This document shows, one piece after another, positions 6,822-14,574 of a stretch of DNA of 25,371 bases (position 1 is its first letter; the number at the start of each line of letters is the position of its first letter). The stretch spans positions 1-25,371 of the forward strand of contig CALZUY010000021.1 of assembly GCA_945829445.1 (NCBI GenBank), written 5' to 3'. Made by a program: the position numbers and the translations under genes. Below the pieces are notes generated by a model. That model ran no database searches, had not been told where the DNA came from, and saw nothing but the letters and a program-made list of their open reading frames with translations. Origin of the DNA: Butyricicoccus_A sp945486175. Lineage in GTDB: Bacteria; Bacillota; Clostridia; Oscillospirales; Butyricicoccaceae.

Positions 6822-8528
6822 ATGGATTTTCAGTATTTTAATCACCTGGCAAAGGCGGCGCGCGGCGAAATTCCTGCGGAACTGGTATTCCGTGGGGGTA
6901 AAGTGGTGAATGTGTTCACCGGGGAGGTGCTCCAAACCTCCGTTGCCGTCACGAACGGCACAATTGTGGGTGTTGGAGACCAGTATGTGGGAGAAACAGA
7001 ATTTGATTTGAACGGAAAATATCTGTGTCCGGGCTTTATCGACGGGCATATCCATCTGGAATCCACAATGGTGACGCCTGCGGAGCTGGTCGAACAGGCG
7101 GTCCAATGCGGCACCACAACCTATATTGTCGACCCGCATGAAGCGGCAAATGTAAGCGGAGCGGATGGCATTGATTATATCCTGGACGAGACCGCAGATG
7201 TCCCGGCGAATGTATACGTCATGATGCCGTCCTGTGTGCCGTCGCTGCCATTTGAAGACAACGGCTGCACGTTTGACGCGAACGAGATGCGGAAGTATCT
7301 GGACAATCCGCGTGTGCTCGGTCTGGGCGAGGTGATGGACTATGTGTCCACCGTCAATGCCGCGCCCGCGATGGCGGAAAAGCTCGCGCTGTTCGACGGA
7401 AAGCCGAAGGACGGGCATGCGCCGATGCTGACAGGAAGCCAGCTTAATGCATATGTGCTGGCGGGCATTACGAACGACCACGAATGCTCGACGCCTGAGG
7501 AGGTTCTGGAAAAGCGCCGCCTTGGCATGCACATCCATGTGCGCGAGGGCAGCGCGGCGCGCAATCTGGAAGCAATTGTGTGCGGCATTGTGCGGGAGAA
7601 CCAGCTGACGGACGGCTTTTCGTTCTGCACGGATGACAAGCATATTGAGGATATCCGGCAGGAGGGACACATCGACCACTGCGTGCGCAAAGCGATTGCC
7701 TGCGGGCTTGCGCCGGTCGATGCCATCCGCATGGCAACCATCAACACGGCGCGGCACTATGGGCTGCACCATCAGCTCGGCGCCATCGCGCCCGGCATGC
7801 AGGCGGATTTCGTCGTGCTGGATGATCTGGAGAATGTGAGCATTCATGCGGTTTATCACAAGGGCAGGGATGTTTCCGGCTTCCGTGCGCAGCCGAAGCT
7901 GCCGCAGGACAGCCCGCTGCGCCGCACCGTGCACTGCCAGCCGATTCGTCCGGAACAGCTTGCACTCCCGGTCGGGGAGACCAGCCATGTCATCCGCATT
8001 GCTGCCGGTCAGCTTGTGACGGAAAACGAATGCTGTGCGCTGCCGCAGGAAAATGGCATGTTTGTCCCGCAGGGCGAATTCAGCAAGATTGCCGTTGTTG
8101 AGCGCCATCACAATACAGGAAAGGTCGGTGTCGGCGCGGTTGCAGGCTTCTGCCTGCACGGCGGTGCAATGGCATCCACTGTGGCGCATGACAGCCACAA
8201 TCTGTCTGTCATCGGCGACAACGATGCGGATATGCTGCTCGCCGCACAGCACCTGCGCGATATCGGCGGCGGTTATACGCTGGTTTCCGGCGGAAAGATT
8301 CTGCATACAGTCGCACTGCCCATCATGGGACTGATGAGCGACGCGGGCTTTGACAAGGTGCAGGCAGAGCTGTCAGCCATGATCGCAAAAGCGCATGAGA
8401 TGGGTGTACCGGCGGATGTTTCCCCGTTGATTCTGCTGTCCTTCCTCGCGCTGCCGGTCATCCCGTCGCTGCGCATTACGCCGCGCGGCCTGTTCGATGT
8501 GGAGCAGATGAAATTTATCGAAGTATAA
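6822..8528 (+). CDS. ade: Adenine deaminase
   Basis: The 568-residue amidohydrolase hydrolyses adenine to hypoxanthine and ammonia in purine salvage. The first metal-binding motif GFIDGHIHLEST lies near residues 72-83 and VDPHEAANVSG near 103-113; FCTDDKH supplies the later aspartate. The C-terminal half contains the adenine-deaminase-specific domain ending in LPVIPSLRITPRGLFDV. The start at 6822 is supported by GGAGG 7 nt upstream; a TTG codon 18 bp earlier overlaps that site and is unlikely. Length and domain order are normal. It is a single-gene unit, divergent from the radical SAM gene and convergent with gntP, with a shared terminator at its 3' end. The enzyme is cytoplasmic and metal-dependent (Mn or Fe in known members). 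Confidence 0.95.
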   Translation: MDFQYFNHLAKAARGEIPAELVFRGGKVVNVFTGEVLQTSVAVTNGTIVGVGDQYVGETEFDLNGKYLCPGFIDGHIHLESTMVTPAELVEQAVQCGTTTYIVDPHEAANVSGADGIDYILDETADVPANVYVMMPSCVPSLPFEDNGCTFDANEMRKYLDNPRVLGLGEVMDYVSTVNAAPAMAEKLALFDGKPKDGHAPMLTGSQLNAYVLAGITNDHECSTPEEVLEKRRLGMHIHVREGSAARNLEAIVCGIVRENQLTDGFSFCTDDKHIEDIRQEGHIDHCVRKAIACGLAPVDAIRMATINTARHYGLHHQLGAIAPGMQADFVVLDDLENVSIHAVYHKGRDVSGFRAQPKLPQDSPLRRTVHCQPIRPEQLALPVGETSHVIRIAAGQLVTENECCALPQENGMFVPQGEFSKIAVVERHHNTGKVGVGAVAGFCLHGGAMASTVAHDSHNLSVIGDNDADMLLAAQHLRDIGGGYTLVSGGKILHTVALPIMGLMSDAGFDKVQAELSAMIAKAHEMGVPADVSPLILLSFLALPVIPSLRITPRGLFDVEQMKFIEV

Positions 8529-8554
8529 AATATCTGTGGTTGCGGCATAAAAAT

Positions 8555-8603
8555 TGCCCGTTCGATTTCCGGTATTGACGGTCGGAATCGAACGGGCATC
8601 TTT
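8555..8603. terminator. Bidirectional terminator between ade and gntP
   Basis: TGCCCGTTCGATT (8555 on) pairs with AATCGAACGGGCA (ending 8598), and a CCG/CGG extension with one bulged base makes a stem of about 16 bp. On the minus strand it runs into AATTTTTA, which makes it the better terminator for gntP; the plus side ends in TCTTTG. Confidence 0.8.
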
Positions 8604-8623
8604 GTGTATGCGTTTGTATTAGC

Positions 8624-9988
8624 TTATGCGAAGAATGAAACAATCAGTGCAACGATAAAACCGGTGGTACCGACGATGGTTTCCATCATCGTCCAGGTTT
8701 TAAACGTTGTTTTTTCGTCCAGATTGCACAGGGATTTTACCAGCCAGAAGCCGGAGTCGTTGAAGTGGGAGAATGCGGTGGAACCGCCTGCAATTGCCAT
8801 AACGAGGCAGGCGAGGTGCAGCGGTGACAGCGTCGAAACAATCGGCATGGAAGCGACAATGCCTGCTGCCATGGTCATTGCGACGGTGGCAGAACCGACG
8901 GATACGCGGACAGCCAGCGCAATGAGGAATGCAACGACAACGATCGGAAGAGGAGTTGCGGCAACCGCATTGCCGATGATATCGCCCATGCCGGAATCCT
9001 GCAGCATGTAGCGCAGTACACCGCCGCCGGCGGTGACCAGCAGAATCAGGCCGGTCGGCTCAAGCGATTTGGTCATGACCTTTTCCAGTTCCTGCAAGGA
9101 ATACCCGTTTCTCGTGCCGAGAAGGAACATTGCGACGATCGTTGCCAGCAGGAGTGCAACAAACGGAGTGCCGAGGAAGGTGAAGAACGGACGGATTGCG
9201 TCAACGGCGCTTCCCTCCGGGAACATGCCGAGGATAGAATTGATGAGGATCAGGAACAACGGAATCAGAATGATGCTGACAACGCTGCCAAACGAGGGGA
9301 GCTTGCTCTCGTCATATTCCGGCGCCTCCTGGTACTGCTTCGGAACCGGGACGTCAAAGCGGGAGCCGCAGATTTTGCCCCAGACCGGGCCGGCTGCAAT
9401 CATGGCAAAGAAACCGCAGACCAGACCGAGTCCGATGACCAGTCCGAGGTCAACGCCGAGAATGTTGGCAACCAGAACCGGGCCGGGCGTAGGCGGAATG
9501 AACGCGTGTCCGACTGCGAGACCTGCCAGCAGCGGGATGACAAAGTAAAGGGAGGATTTTTTTGCGCGGCGCGCGATCGAAAATGCCAGCGGAATGAGGA
9601 TGATAAGGCCTGCATCGAAAAATACCGGGATTGCAGTGACCATACCGGTGATGCCGAGTGCCCACGGTGCACGTTTTTCTCCGAACTTGCTCATCATGGT
9701 AAGGGCAACCCGTTCCGCGCCGCCGGAGATTTCCAGAATCGCGCCAAACATGGAACCCAAACCGACCAGTAATGCAATGCCTTTGAGCGTTTCGCCCATG
9801 CCCTTGCTGACTGTATCGACGATCATGGACACCGGCATTCCTGCCAAAACGCCGATGCTGAGTGCTGCAATCAGTATTGCAATCAGCGGCTGGAACTTGG
9901 CTTTGATAATCAGAGCCAGCAAAATGACCAGACCACACAGTGCGGCAACGATCAGCCGCGTGGGATCTGCAACGAATGTTGTTTCCAT
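8624..9988 (-). CDS. GntP-family gluconate/sugar-acid:H+ symporter
   Basis: The 454-residue protein is almost entirely hydrophobic, with about 12-14 membrane segments. It has the GntP family landmarks: PLIAILIAAL near the N-terminus, GITGMVTAIPVFFDAGLIIL, PPTPGPVLVAN, and STAFSHFNDSGFWLV near the C-terminus. The family imports gluconate, and some members take up other hydroxy acids such as glycerate or idonate. The ATG at 9988 follows AGAGGT by 6 nt. It is the last gene after the dehydratase on the same strand, 107 bp downstream, and its substrate is probably the acid that the dehydratase uses. Gluconate is the default guess, but the dehydratase leaves other aldonic acids open. Confidence 0.92.
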   Translation of the reverse strand: METTFVADPTRLIVAALCGLVILLALIIKAKFQPLIAILIAALSIGVLAGMPVSMIVDTVSKGMGETLKGIALLVGLGSMFGAILEISGGAERVALTMMSKFGEKRAPWALGITGMVTAIPVFFDAGLIILIPLAFSIARRAKKSSLYFVIPLLAGLAVGHAFIPPTPGPVLVANILGVDLGLVIGLGLVCGFFAMIAAGPVWGKICGSRFDVPVPKQYQEAPEYDESKLPSFGSVVSIILIPLFLILINSILGMFPEGSAVDAIRPFFTFLGTPFVALLLATIVAMFLLGTRNGYSLQELEKVMTKSLEPTGLILLVTAGGGVLRYMLQDSGMGDIIGNAVAATPLPIVVVAFLIALAVRVSVGSATVAMTMAAGIVASMPIVSTLSPLHLACLVMAIAGGSTAFSHFNDSGFWLVKSLCNLDEKTTFKTWTMMETIVGTTGFIVALIVSFFA

Positions 9989-10009
9989 ATAGACACCTCT
10001 TTTTATTTT

Positions 10010-10090
10010 GTTTTAAATTAAAACATTCAGGGATGAATGCTGTTGTTTTGTTTTCCGGCCTGCCGATCCCTGACAAGGGGATCGGCAGGC
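10010..10090 (-). promoter_or_regulatory. Structured intercistronic region between dehydratase and gntP
   Basis: Three symmetric elements are packed here. A perfect 13-bp stem (10058-10070 with 10078-10090) has a 7-nt loop but no T run on the minus strand. A small hairpin CATTCA/TGAATG (10024-10039) is followed by TTTTAATTT on the minus strand. A palindrome, GTTTTAA-A-TTAAAAC, covers 10010-10024. The large stem could protect or process the upstream mRNA, while the small one could attenuate read-through into gntP. Confidence 0.5.
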
Positions 10091-10095
10091 TTCTG

Positions 10096-11811
10096 TTATT
10101 TCATATATCCGCCCTGCATGGGGGAAACAGCGTGTTCGGAGAAGATTTTGAGTACACCGGATGGGTACTTTGGCTGCTTGGGCTTCCATGCCGCCCTGCG
10201 CTGTGCAAGGATTTCCTCCATTTCTTCAGGGGATTTTGCCTCGCCTTTTACGCCTACAATTTCCAGCTTGCGCGCAGGAATATCGATATGAATGAGATCA
10301 CCCTCTTCGACCAGTGCAATCGGGCCGCCTTCTGCGGCTTCCGGAGAGCAATGTCCGATGGATGGACCGGTGGATGCACCGGAGAAACGGCCATCTGTAA
10401 TCAGTGCAATGCTGCGGCCCAGTTCCTTGTCGGAAGAAATTGCTTCGGAGGTGTAGAACATCTCTGGCATTCCGGATCCCTTTGGGCCTTCATAGCGGAT
10501 GAATACGGCATCTCCCGGATGGACATCATGTGTCAGAACGGCATGAATCGCTTCTTCCTCACTGTCGAATGGGCGCGCATGCAGGGTAGCCTGGAACATT
10601 TCCTTCGGGCAGGCAGTATGCTTGATGACTGCGCCTTCCGGAGCCAGATTGCCCTTGAGAATTGCAATTGCACCGTCCGTTCCGATTGCCTTGTCAAACG
10701 GATGGATAATATCCTGCCAGGTCAGGCCGACTGCGGCGCAATATGCGTCACACTTGTCATAAAAGCCGTTTGCCTTGAGTTCATCCAGATTCTCACCCAG
10801 GGTCTTTCCGGTGACAGTCATGACATCCAGATGCAGCATCGAACGGATTTCCTCCATAATGCGGGGTACACCGCCGGCATAGTAGAAATACTGTGCGGGC
10901 CATTTGCCTGCCGGACGGATATCAAGCAGATAATGTGCACCTCTGTGCATGCGGTCAAACAGTTCCGCATCCAGCTCCAGGCCGAATTCGTGCGCGATTG
11001 CCGGAATGTGCAGCAGGGAATTGGTCGAACCGGAGATTGCGGCATGTACCATGATTGCGTTTTCGAACGATTCCATCGTGACCATATCACGTGGTTTGAG
11101 TCCCATGTGCGCCAGCTTCATTACCTGACGGCCAGCCTCGCGTGCGACGGATTTCAGATCTTCACAGGTCGCAGGCATCAGCGCGGAGCCCGGAAGCATC
11201 AGTCCAAGTGCCTCACCCATAACCTGCATTGTGGAGGCAGTGCCCATGAACGAGCATGCACCGCAGGACGGGCATGCGTGCTGCTTGTACCAGGTCAGCT
11301 TTTCTTCCGTAATTTCGCCGCGGGCACACTGCGCCGAATAGATACCGATCTGTTCCAGCGTGAGCAGATCCGGGCCGGCGTCCATCACACCGCCTGTGAC
11401 GAGAATGGACGGCATGTTGACTCTGCCGATTCCCATCAGGTGTGCAGGCACTGCTTTGTCGCAGCTGGAGACGAATACGCCGCCGTCAAACGGAGTCGCT
11501 CCGGCGTGGATCTCAATCATGTTTGTAATCGTGTCGCGGCTGGCAAGCGAATAATTGATGCCGTCGTGTCCCTGTGCCATGCCGTCACAGATATCGGTAG
11601 CAAAATACCGAGCCGCTTTGCCGCCGGCCTCAGCGACACCTGACACCGCCTGTTCCACCAGCTCAAACAGATGGGCACTGCCCGGATGGCTGTCGCCGAA
11701 CGTGCTTTCTACCATAATCTGCGGCTTGGAAAGGTCTTCCGTTTTCCAGCCCATGCCCATGCGCAGAGGATCCTGCTCCGGGGCGACTTCTCGGATTTTC
11801 TGACTTATCAT
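10096..11811 (-). CDS. IlvD/Edd-family sugar-acid dehydratase
   Basis: The 571-residue protein belongs to the iron-sulfur dehydratases that include dihydroxy-acid dehydratase, 6-phosphogluconate dehydratase (Edd) and aldonate dehydratases. Recognisable motifs are ICDGMAQGHDGINYSLASRD (74-93), SSCDKAVPAHL (115-125), and CPSCGACSFMGTASTM (180-195). The first cysteine ligand of the IlvD type (CNxHL) is replaced by PGSAHL at 43-48, while Cys75 is present in the CDG motif as in Edd. This suggests an Edd-like cluster arrangement. A GntP permease downstream and a GntR regulator upstream point to a sugar acid (gluconate, galactonate or similar) dehydrated to a 2-keto-3-deoxy acid, rather than to branched-chain amino acid synthesis. 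No KDG kinase or aldolase lies in the window. Confidence 0.85.
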   Translation of the reverse strand: MISQKIREVAPEQDPLRMGMGWKTEDLSKPQIMVESTFGDSHPGSAHLFELVEQAVSGVAEAGGKAARYFATDICDGMAQGHDGINYSLASRDTITNMIEIHAGATPFDGGVFVSSCDKAVPAHLMGIGRVNMPSILVTGGVMDAGPDLLTLEQIGIYSAQCARGEITEEKLTWYKQHACPSCGACSFMGTASTMQVMGEALGLMLPGSALMPATCEDLKSVAREAGRQVMKLAHMGLKPRDMVTMESFENAIMVHAAISGSTNSLLHIPAIAHEFGLELDAELFDRMHRGAHYLLDIRPAGKWPAQYFYYAGGVPRIMEEIRSMLHLDVMTVTGKTLGENLDELKANGFYDKCDAYCAAVGLTWQDIIHPFDKAIGTDGAIAILKGNLAPEGAVIKHTACPKEMFQATLHARPFDSEEEAIHAVLTHDVHPGDAVFIRYEGPKGSGMPEMFYTSEAISSDKELGRSIALITDGRFSGASTGPSIGHCSPEAAEGGPIALVEEGDLIHIDIPARKLEIVGVKGEAKSPEEMEEILAQRRAAWKPKQPKYPSGVLKIFSEHAVSPMQGGYMK

Positions 11812-11860
11812 ACCACTCGTCCTCTCTTTCTTTCAGTTCTCTTGGATTCTTGCTGAGATA

Positions 11861-11889
11861 ATCATAATATCATTTCGTTTATATGTCAA
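11861..11889 (-). promoter_or_regulatory. Strong sigma-A promoter for the dehydratase-gntP operon
   Basis: On the minus strand consensus TTGACA (11889-11884) and TATGAT (11866-11861) are separated by 17 bp. Two copies of TTGTGCA (minus strand, 11898-11892 and 11921-11915) lie just upstream of the -35 box, 23 bp apart, about two helical turns. Confidence 0.8.
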
Positions 11890-11955
11890 TATGCACAAAA
11901 TATTTTCTGTTTTTTGCACAATATGCAGCATAATAGCCTGTAAAAAACAGAGGGC

Positions 11956-11998
11956 GTGGTCTGAACACGCGAAGCACATTGCGTGTCTGTGGTCTGAA
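11956..11998. promoter_or_regulatory. Candidate FadR/GntR-type operator pair
   Basis: GTGGTCTGAA occurs twice, at 11956-11965 and 11989-11998. The first continues to TGGTCTGAACA, one base from TGGTCNGACCA, the operator form bound by several FadR-subfamily GntR regulators. A CACGC/GCGTG inverted repeat sits between them. The site lies upstream of the dehydratase promoter and next to the GntR gene, which is the natural candidate to bind it. Confidence 0.5.
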
Positions 11999-12058
11999 AA
12001 GTCAGCCGAAAACAGGCGGGACAGAACGTTCCTCGTGTCGGGCAGATGGAAATTGGGC

Positions 12059-12086
12059 AAAAAAATCCCTGCTCTGATGAGCAGGG
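12059..12086 (-). terminator. Intrinsic terminator after the GntR gene
   Basis: On the minus strand CCCTGCTC, a 4-nt loop and GAGCAGGG form a perfect 8-bp stem, followed by a run of seven T. It separates the regulator transcript from the dehydratase-gntP operon. Confidence 0.85.
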
Positions 12087-12095
12087 AGAGAAGGT

Positions 12096-12815
12096 TTATT
12101 TGGGCTGATAGGTTCCGCCTTTGCTGATTGGATTGGGATTCAGGCGATCCCGGTTATATATCAGATGGAGATACATTGCATCGGAGGCGGCAACACCGTC
12201 CCTGGAACGGATTGCATTCAAAATAGAGCGATGCGTCCGCATGGTTTCCTCCCGCAGCTGGCCGCCGGTTTCCTGCACAAACAGTGCGATTGCACCATGG
12301 ATAATCGGCAGCAGCTTTGGCATGATGATGTTGCCGCTGCAGCGTGCAATGCGGGTATGAAATTCCTGATCCGCCTGCTGGTGCGGTTTTCCGTGGATAA
12401 TCAGGTCATCGACAGCATCGCACAGAGATTCCAGTTCGTTGACTTCCTCCGGCGTTGCGTTTTGAGCGGCCATGGCCGCGACGCGCGGTTCAATCATGAT
12501 GCGGAATTCCAGCAGATCGCGTGCCAGACGTTCTTTATCCTTAATCAGTGTAAAGCCCAGCGGGTCATCGGCAACACCATGCTTATAGGACACAAAAACA
12601 CCGACACCACGCCTGATTTCCAGGACATTGCGGGAGGAGAGGCGCTGCAGTGCTTCCCGCAGCGTGCTTCGTCCGACATTGAGCTGTGCGCTGAGTGTCC
12701 GTTCATTCGGCAGTCGGTCGCCGTCGTCCAGCCCCTCGTCCTGTAAATACTGGATCAGCCGGTCTACGGTAAGATCGACGACTGATTTGTGTTCCGTTCC
12801 CATGAATTGCCGCAT
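12096..12815 (-). CDS. FadR-subfamily GntR transcriptional regulator
   Basis: The 239-residue protein has an N-terminal winged helix-turn-helix (DRLPNERTLSAQLNVGRSTL, then REALQRLSSRNVLEIRRGVGVFV) and a C-terminal all-helical FCD domain. Probable metal/ligand residues lie in DQEFHTRIARCSGN, MRTHRSILNAI and the MYLHLIY segment. FCD-type GntR proteins commonly respond to sugar acids or small organic acids and repress adjacent catabolic genes, which matches the dehydratase and permease downstream. I chose ATG 12815, 9 nt after AAAGGT; an ATG at 12836 lacks any ribosome binding site. It has its own promoter and terminator. Confidence 0.9.
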   Translation of the reverse strand: MRQFMGTEHKSVVDLTVDRLIQYLQDEGLDDGDRLPNERTLSAQLNVGRSTLREALQRLSSRNVLEIRRGVGVFVSYKHGVADDPLGFTLIKDKERLARDLLEFRIMIEPRVAAMAAQNATPEEVNELESLCDAVDDLIIHGKPHQQADQEFHTRIARCSGNIIMPKLLPIIHGAIALFVQETGGQLREETMRTHRSILNAIRSRDGVAASDAMYLHLIYNRDRLNPNPISKGGTYQPK

Positions 12816-12857
12816 ATCCAATCGACCTTTCAACATATGAAGTAGCTTTGTTGTTTT

Positions 12858-12886
12858 ATTATATCACAAAGAAAATCCATGGTAAA
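12858..12886 (-). promoter_or_regulatory. Sigma-A promoter for the GntR gene
   Basis: On the minus strand TTTACC (12886-12881), a 17-bp spacer and a perfect TATAAT (12863-12858) lie 43 bp before the chosen start codon. Confidence 0.7.
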
Positions 12887-12929
12887 GGAAACCTGTTTCA
12901 GCCGGAACGCAGCCGATGAACCTGCTTCG

Positions 12930-13580
12930 TTACAGCGCGAGCAGGTGCTCCCGCAGCTCATCCACTGTCGCGACAATGTGCGCGGCCTGGTGTGCTTCAG
13001 CTTCCTCACGTGTGCCGAAGCCGTACAGCACATAGGTGCAGTCGATGCCGTATTTGCGTGCGCCCTCGACGTCGTGCAGGCGGTCACCGACCATCTCCAC
13101 ATCTGCCGGATTGGGCTGTCCGGCGCGTTCGAGTGCCATGCGGACAACGGCATCCTTGGTGTTGATGCGCCCGTCCAGCGTCGCGCCGCAGATATCTTCC
13201 AGATATGGGACAAGGCCAAAGCGCTCCGCAATGCGGATGGAATATTCCTCCGGCTTGCTGGTCACCATGAACAGCCGTTTTCCGGCGGCTTTGAGTGCGG
13301 CGAGCGTGTCAACGATGCCGTCATAGGCGCGGTTTTCAAACAGACCGACTGTGGAATAACGCGCGCGGTAGTCCTTTACCGCCTGTGCAGCCTGTGCCGC
13401 GTCCATGCCCGCGATGCCCTGGAAGCTGTCGATCAGCGGGGGACCGATGAAACGGCGCAGGCTGTCGCTGTCCGGAATGGGCCAGTCCTGCTTTTGCAGC
13501 GCATGGATAACGCAGTTTGTAATGCCCTCGCCGGAATCAGTCAGCGTGCCGTCGAGGTCGAAAAAGATAATGTGCTTCAT
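12930..13580 (-). CDS. HAD-family phosphatase (phosphoglycolate phosphatase-like)
   Basis: The 216-residue protein shows all HAD motifs: nucleophile motif DLDGTLTDS at 8-16 (Asp8, Asp10), VTSKP at 106-110, Lys142, and GDRLHDVEGARKYGI at 165-179. The helical cap after motif I is of the Gph/PpaX type. Likely substrates are small phosphate esters such as phosphoglycolate, or pyrophosphate; sequence alone does not decide. The ATG at 13580 follows AGGAG by 6 nt; an upstream in-frame extension to 13691 has no support and would cover the promoter. It is a single gene and no terminator is obvious after it. Confidence 0.88.
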   Translation of the reverse strand: MKHIIFFDLDGTLTDSGEGITNCVIHALQKQDWPIPDSDSLRRFIGPPLIDSFQGIAGMDAAQAAQAVKDYRARYSTVGLFENRAYDGIVDTLAALKAAGKRLFMVTSKPEEYSIRIAERFGLVPYLEDICGATLDGRINTKDAVVRMALERAGQPNPADVEMVGDRLHDVEGARKYGIDCTYVLYGFGTREEAEAHQAAHIVATVDELREHLLAL

Positions 13581-13618
13581 AATAAACTCCTGCCGGTTAA
13601 AGATCATTTCTGCAAAAA

Positions 13619-13647
13619 AGTGTAGCAGATTTTTACAGATTGTGCAA
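13619..13647 (-). promoter_or_regulatory. Sigma-A promoter for the HAD phosphatase gene
   Basis: On the minus strand TTGCAC (13647-13642), a 17-bp spacer and TACACT (13624-13619) are 39 bp before the start codon. Confidence 0.6.
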
Positions 13648-13695
13648 TATATGTGTCGATTTTGTGCGTCACGTGTTTCAAAATGGCGCACATGC

Positions 13696-13724
13696 TTGAC
13701 GAACAGCGGAAAACTACTTATAAT
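13696..13724 (+). promoter_or_regulatory. Sigma-A promoter for the Ig-like/BY-kinase operon
   Basis: TTGACG (13696-13701), a 17-bp spacer and a perfect TATAAT (13719-13724) precede the operon start by 37 bp. This is one of the strongest promoters in the window. Confidence 0.8.
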
Positions 13725-13761
13725 TACATGTGAAATTATTGAATAAAGTGAGGGGGAGCCT

Positions 13762-14571
13762 GTGAAACGAGTTAAAATTGCAGTTTTGACGCTGTTTGTA
13801 TGCAGTGCTGCTGTTTTTTCAGTGTTTACGATCCGTGATTTTCTGGAAACAAAGGATCAGCCGCCTGTCATTGAGGCAGAGCAGGATACGATTTCCGTCC
13901 CGATTGATGCGACGGAGGAACAGCTTTGCACGGGACTGCACGCGATGGATGCAGAGGACGGGGACCTGACCGATGGCATTATCGTGACAAATATCTCCAA
14001 TTTTGTCGGCGACAGCACCTGCAATATTTCCTATGCCGTGTTTGACACACAGGAGCAGCTTGGTACCTATACCAGAAAAGTTACATATACCAATTATCAA
14101 TCGCCAAAGTTTACTGTCAGTGAGCCGCTGGAGGTTCGCATGGGCGGAGAGGTTCAGATTCTGGACAAGCTCAGCGCAGAGGATGTGTTTGACGGGGATA
14201 TTTCAAACCGCATCCTGATTCTCTCCAGTACGGTCAACTCGTCTGTTGCGGGACTGTATGATGTCACAGTTCAGGTTTCCAACAGCCACGGCGATGTCTC
14301 GGAGCTGAAGCTGCCGGTTTCCGTGCGCGATACTTCGATTGCTGCACCGACGATTACGCTGACCGAATCACTGGTCTATCTCAGCAGGGGCGCGGCATTT
14401 GACCCGATGACATATATTGATGAGAACGAGTCATCGGTATTTCCATCCTACATCAGTGCGGAGTCCACTGTCAACACGGCGCAGCCCGGTAACTATGTTG
14501 TGACGTATTCGGCACAGAATAAGGAAGGGAATGTCGGACACGCATACCTGACCGTTGTAGTGGAGGAATAA
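13762..14571 (+). CDS. Membrane-anchored protein with Ig-like (DUF5011-type) repeats
   Basis: The 269-residue protein begins with a basic stretch and one hydrophobic helix (about residues 5-24) that acts as a signal anchor. The outside part consists of about three beta-sandwich repeats (roughly 35-113, 115-190, 195-268). The first two carry the acidic motif typical of DUF5011/Cry22-like Ig domains, DAEDGDLTDG at 63-72 and DVFDGDISNR at 141-150. Start is a GTG at 13762 behind AGGGGGAG. The first BY-kinase gene begins 3 bp after the stop, so the two are translated together. A role in holding or sensing cell-surface polysaccharide near the kinases is inference from context; I do not know a characterised homologue. 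Confidence 0.75.
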   Translation: MKRVKIAVLTLFVCSAAVFSVFTIRDFLETKDQPPVIEAEQDTISVPIDATEEQLCTGLHAMDAEDGDLTDGIIVTNISNFVGDSTCNISYAVFDTQEQLGTYTRKVTYTNYQSPKFTVSEPLEVRMGGEVQILDKLSAEDVFDGDISNRILILSSTVNSSVAGLYDVTVQVSNSHGDVSELKLPVSVRDTSIAAPTITLTESLVYLSRGAAFDPMTYIDENESSVFPSYISAESTVNTAQPGNYVVTYSAQNKEGNVGHAYLTVVVEE

Positions 14572-14574
14572 GAG

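Noticed and set aside
6771..8306. A 511-codon open frame opposite adenine deaminase
   Set aside because: Composition is rich in Arg, His and Cys, typical of antisense frames in GC-rich genes, and the plus-strand protein is clearly real.
9940..11643. A 567-codon open frame opposite the dehydratase
   Set aside because: The protein is Cys/His/Arg-rich with no family resemblance, and the opposing gene has promoter, motifs and operon context.
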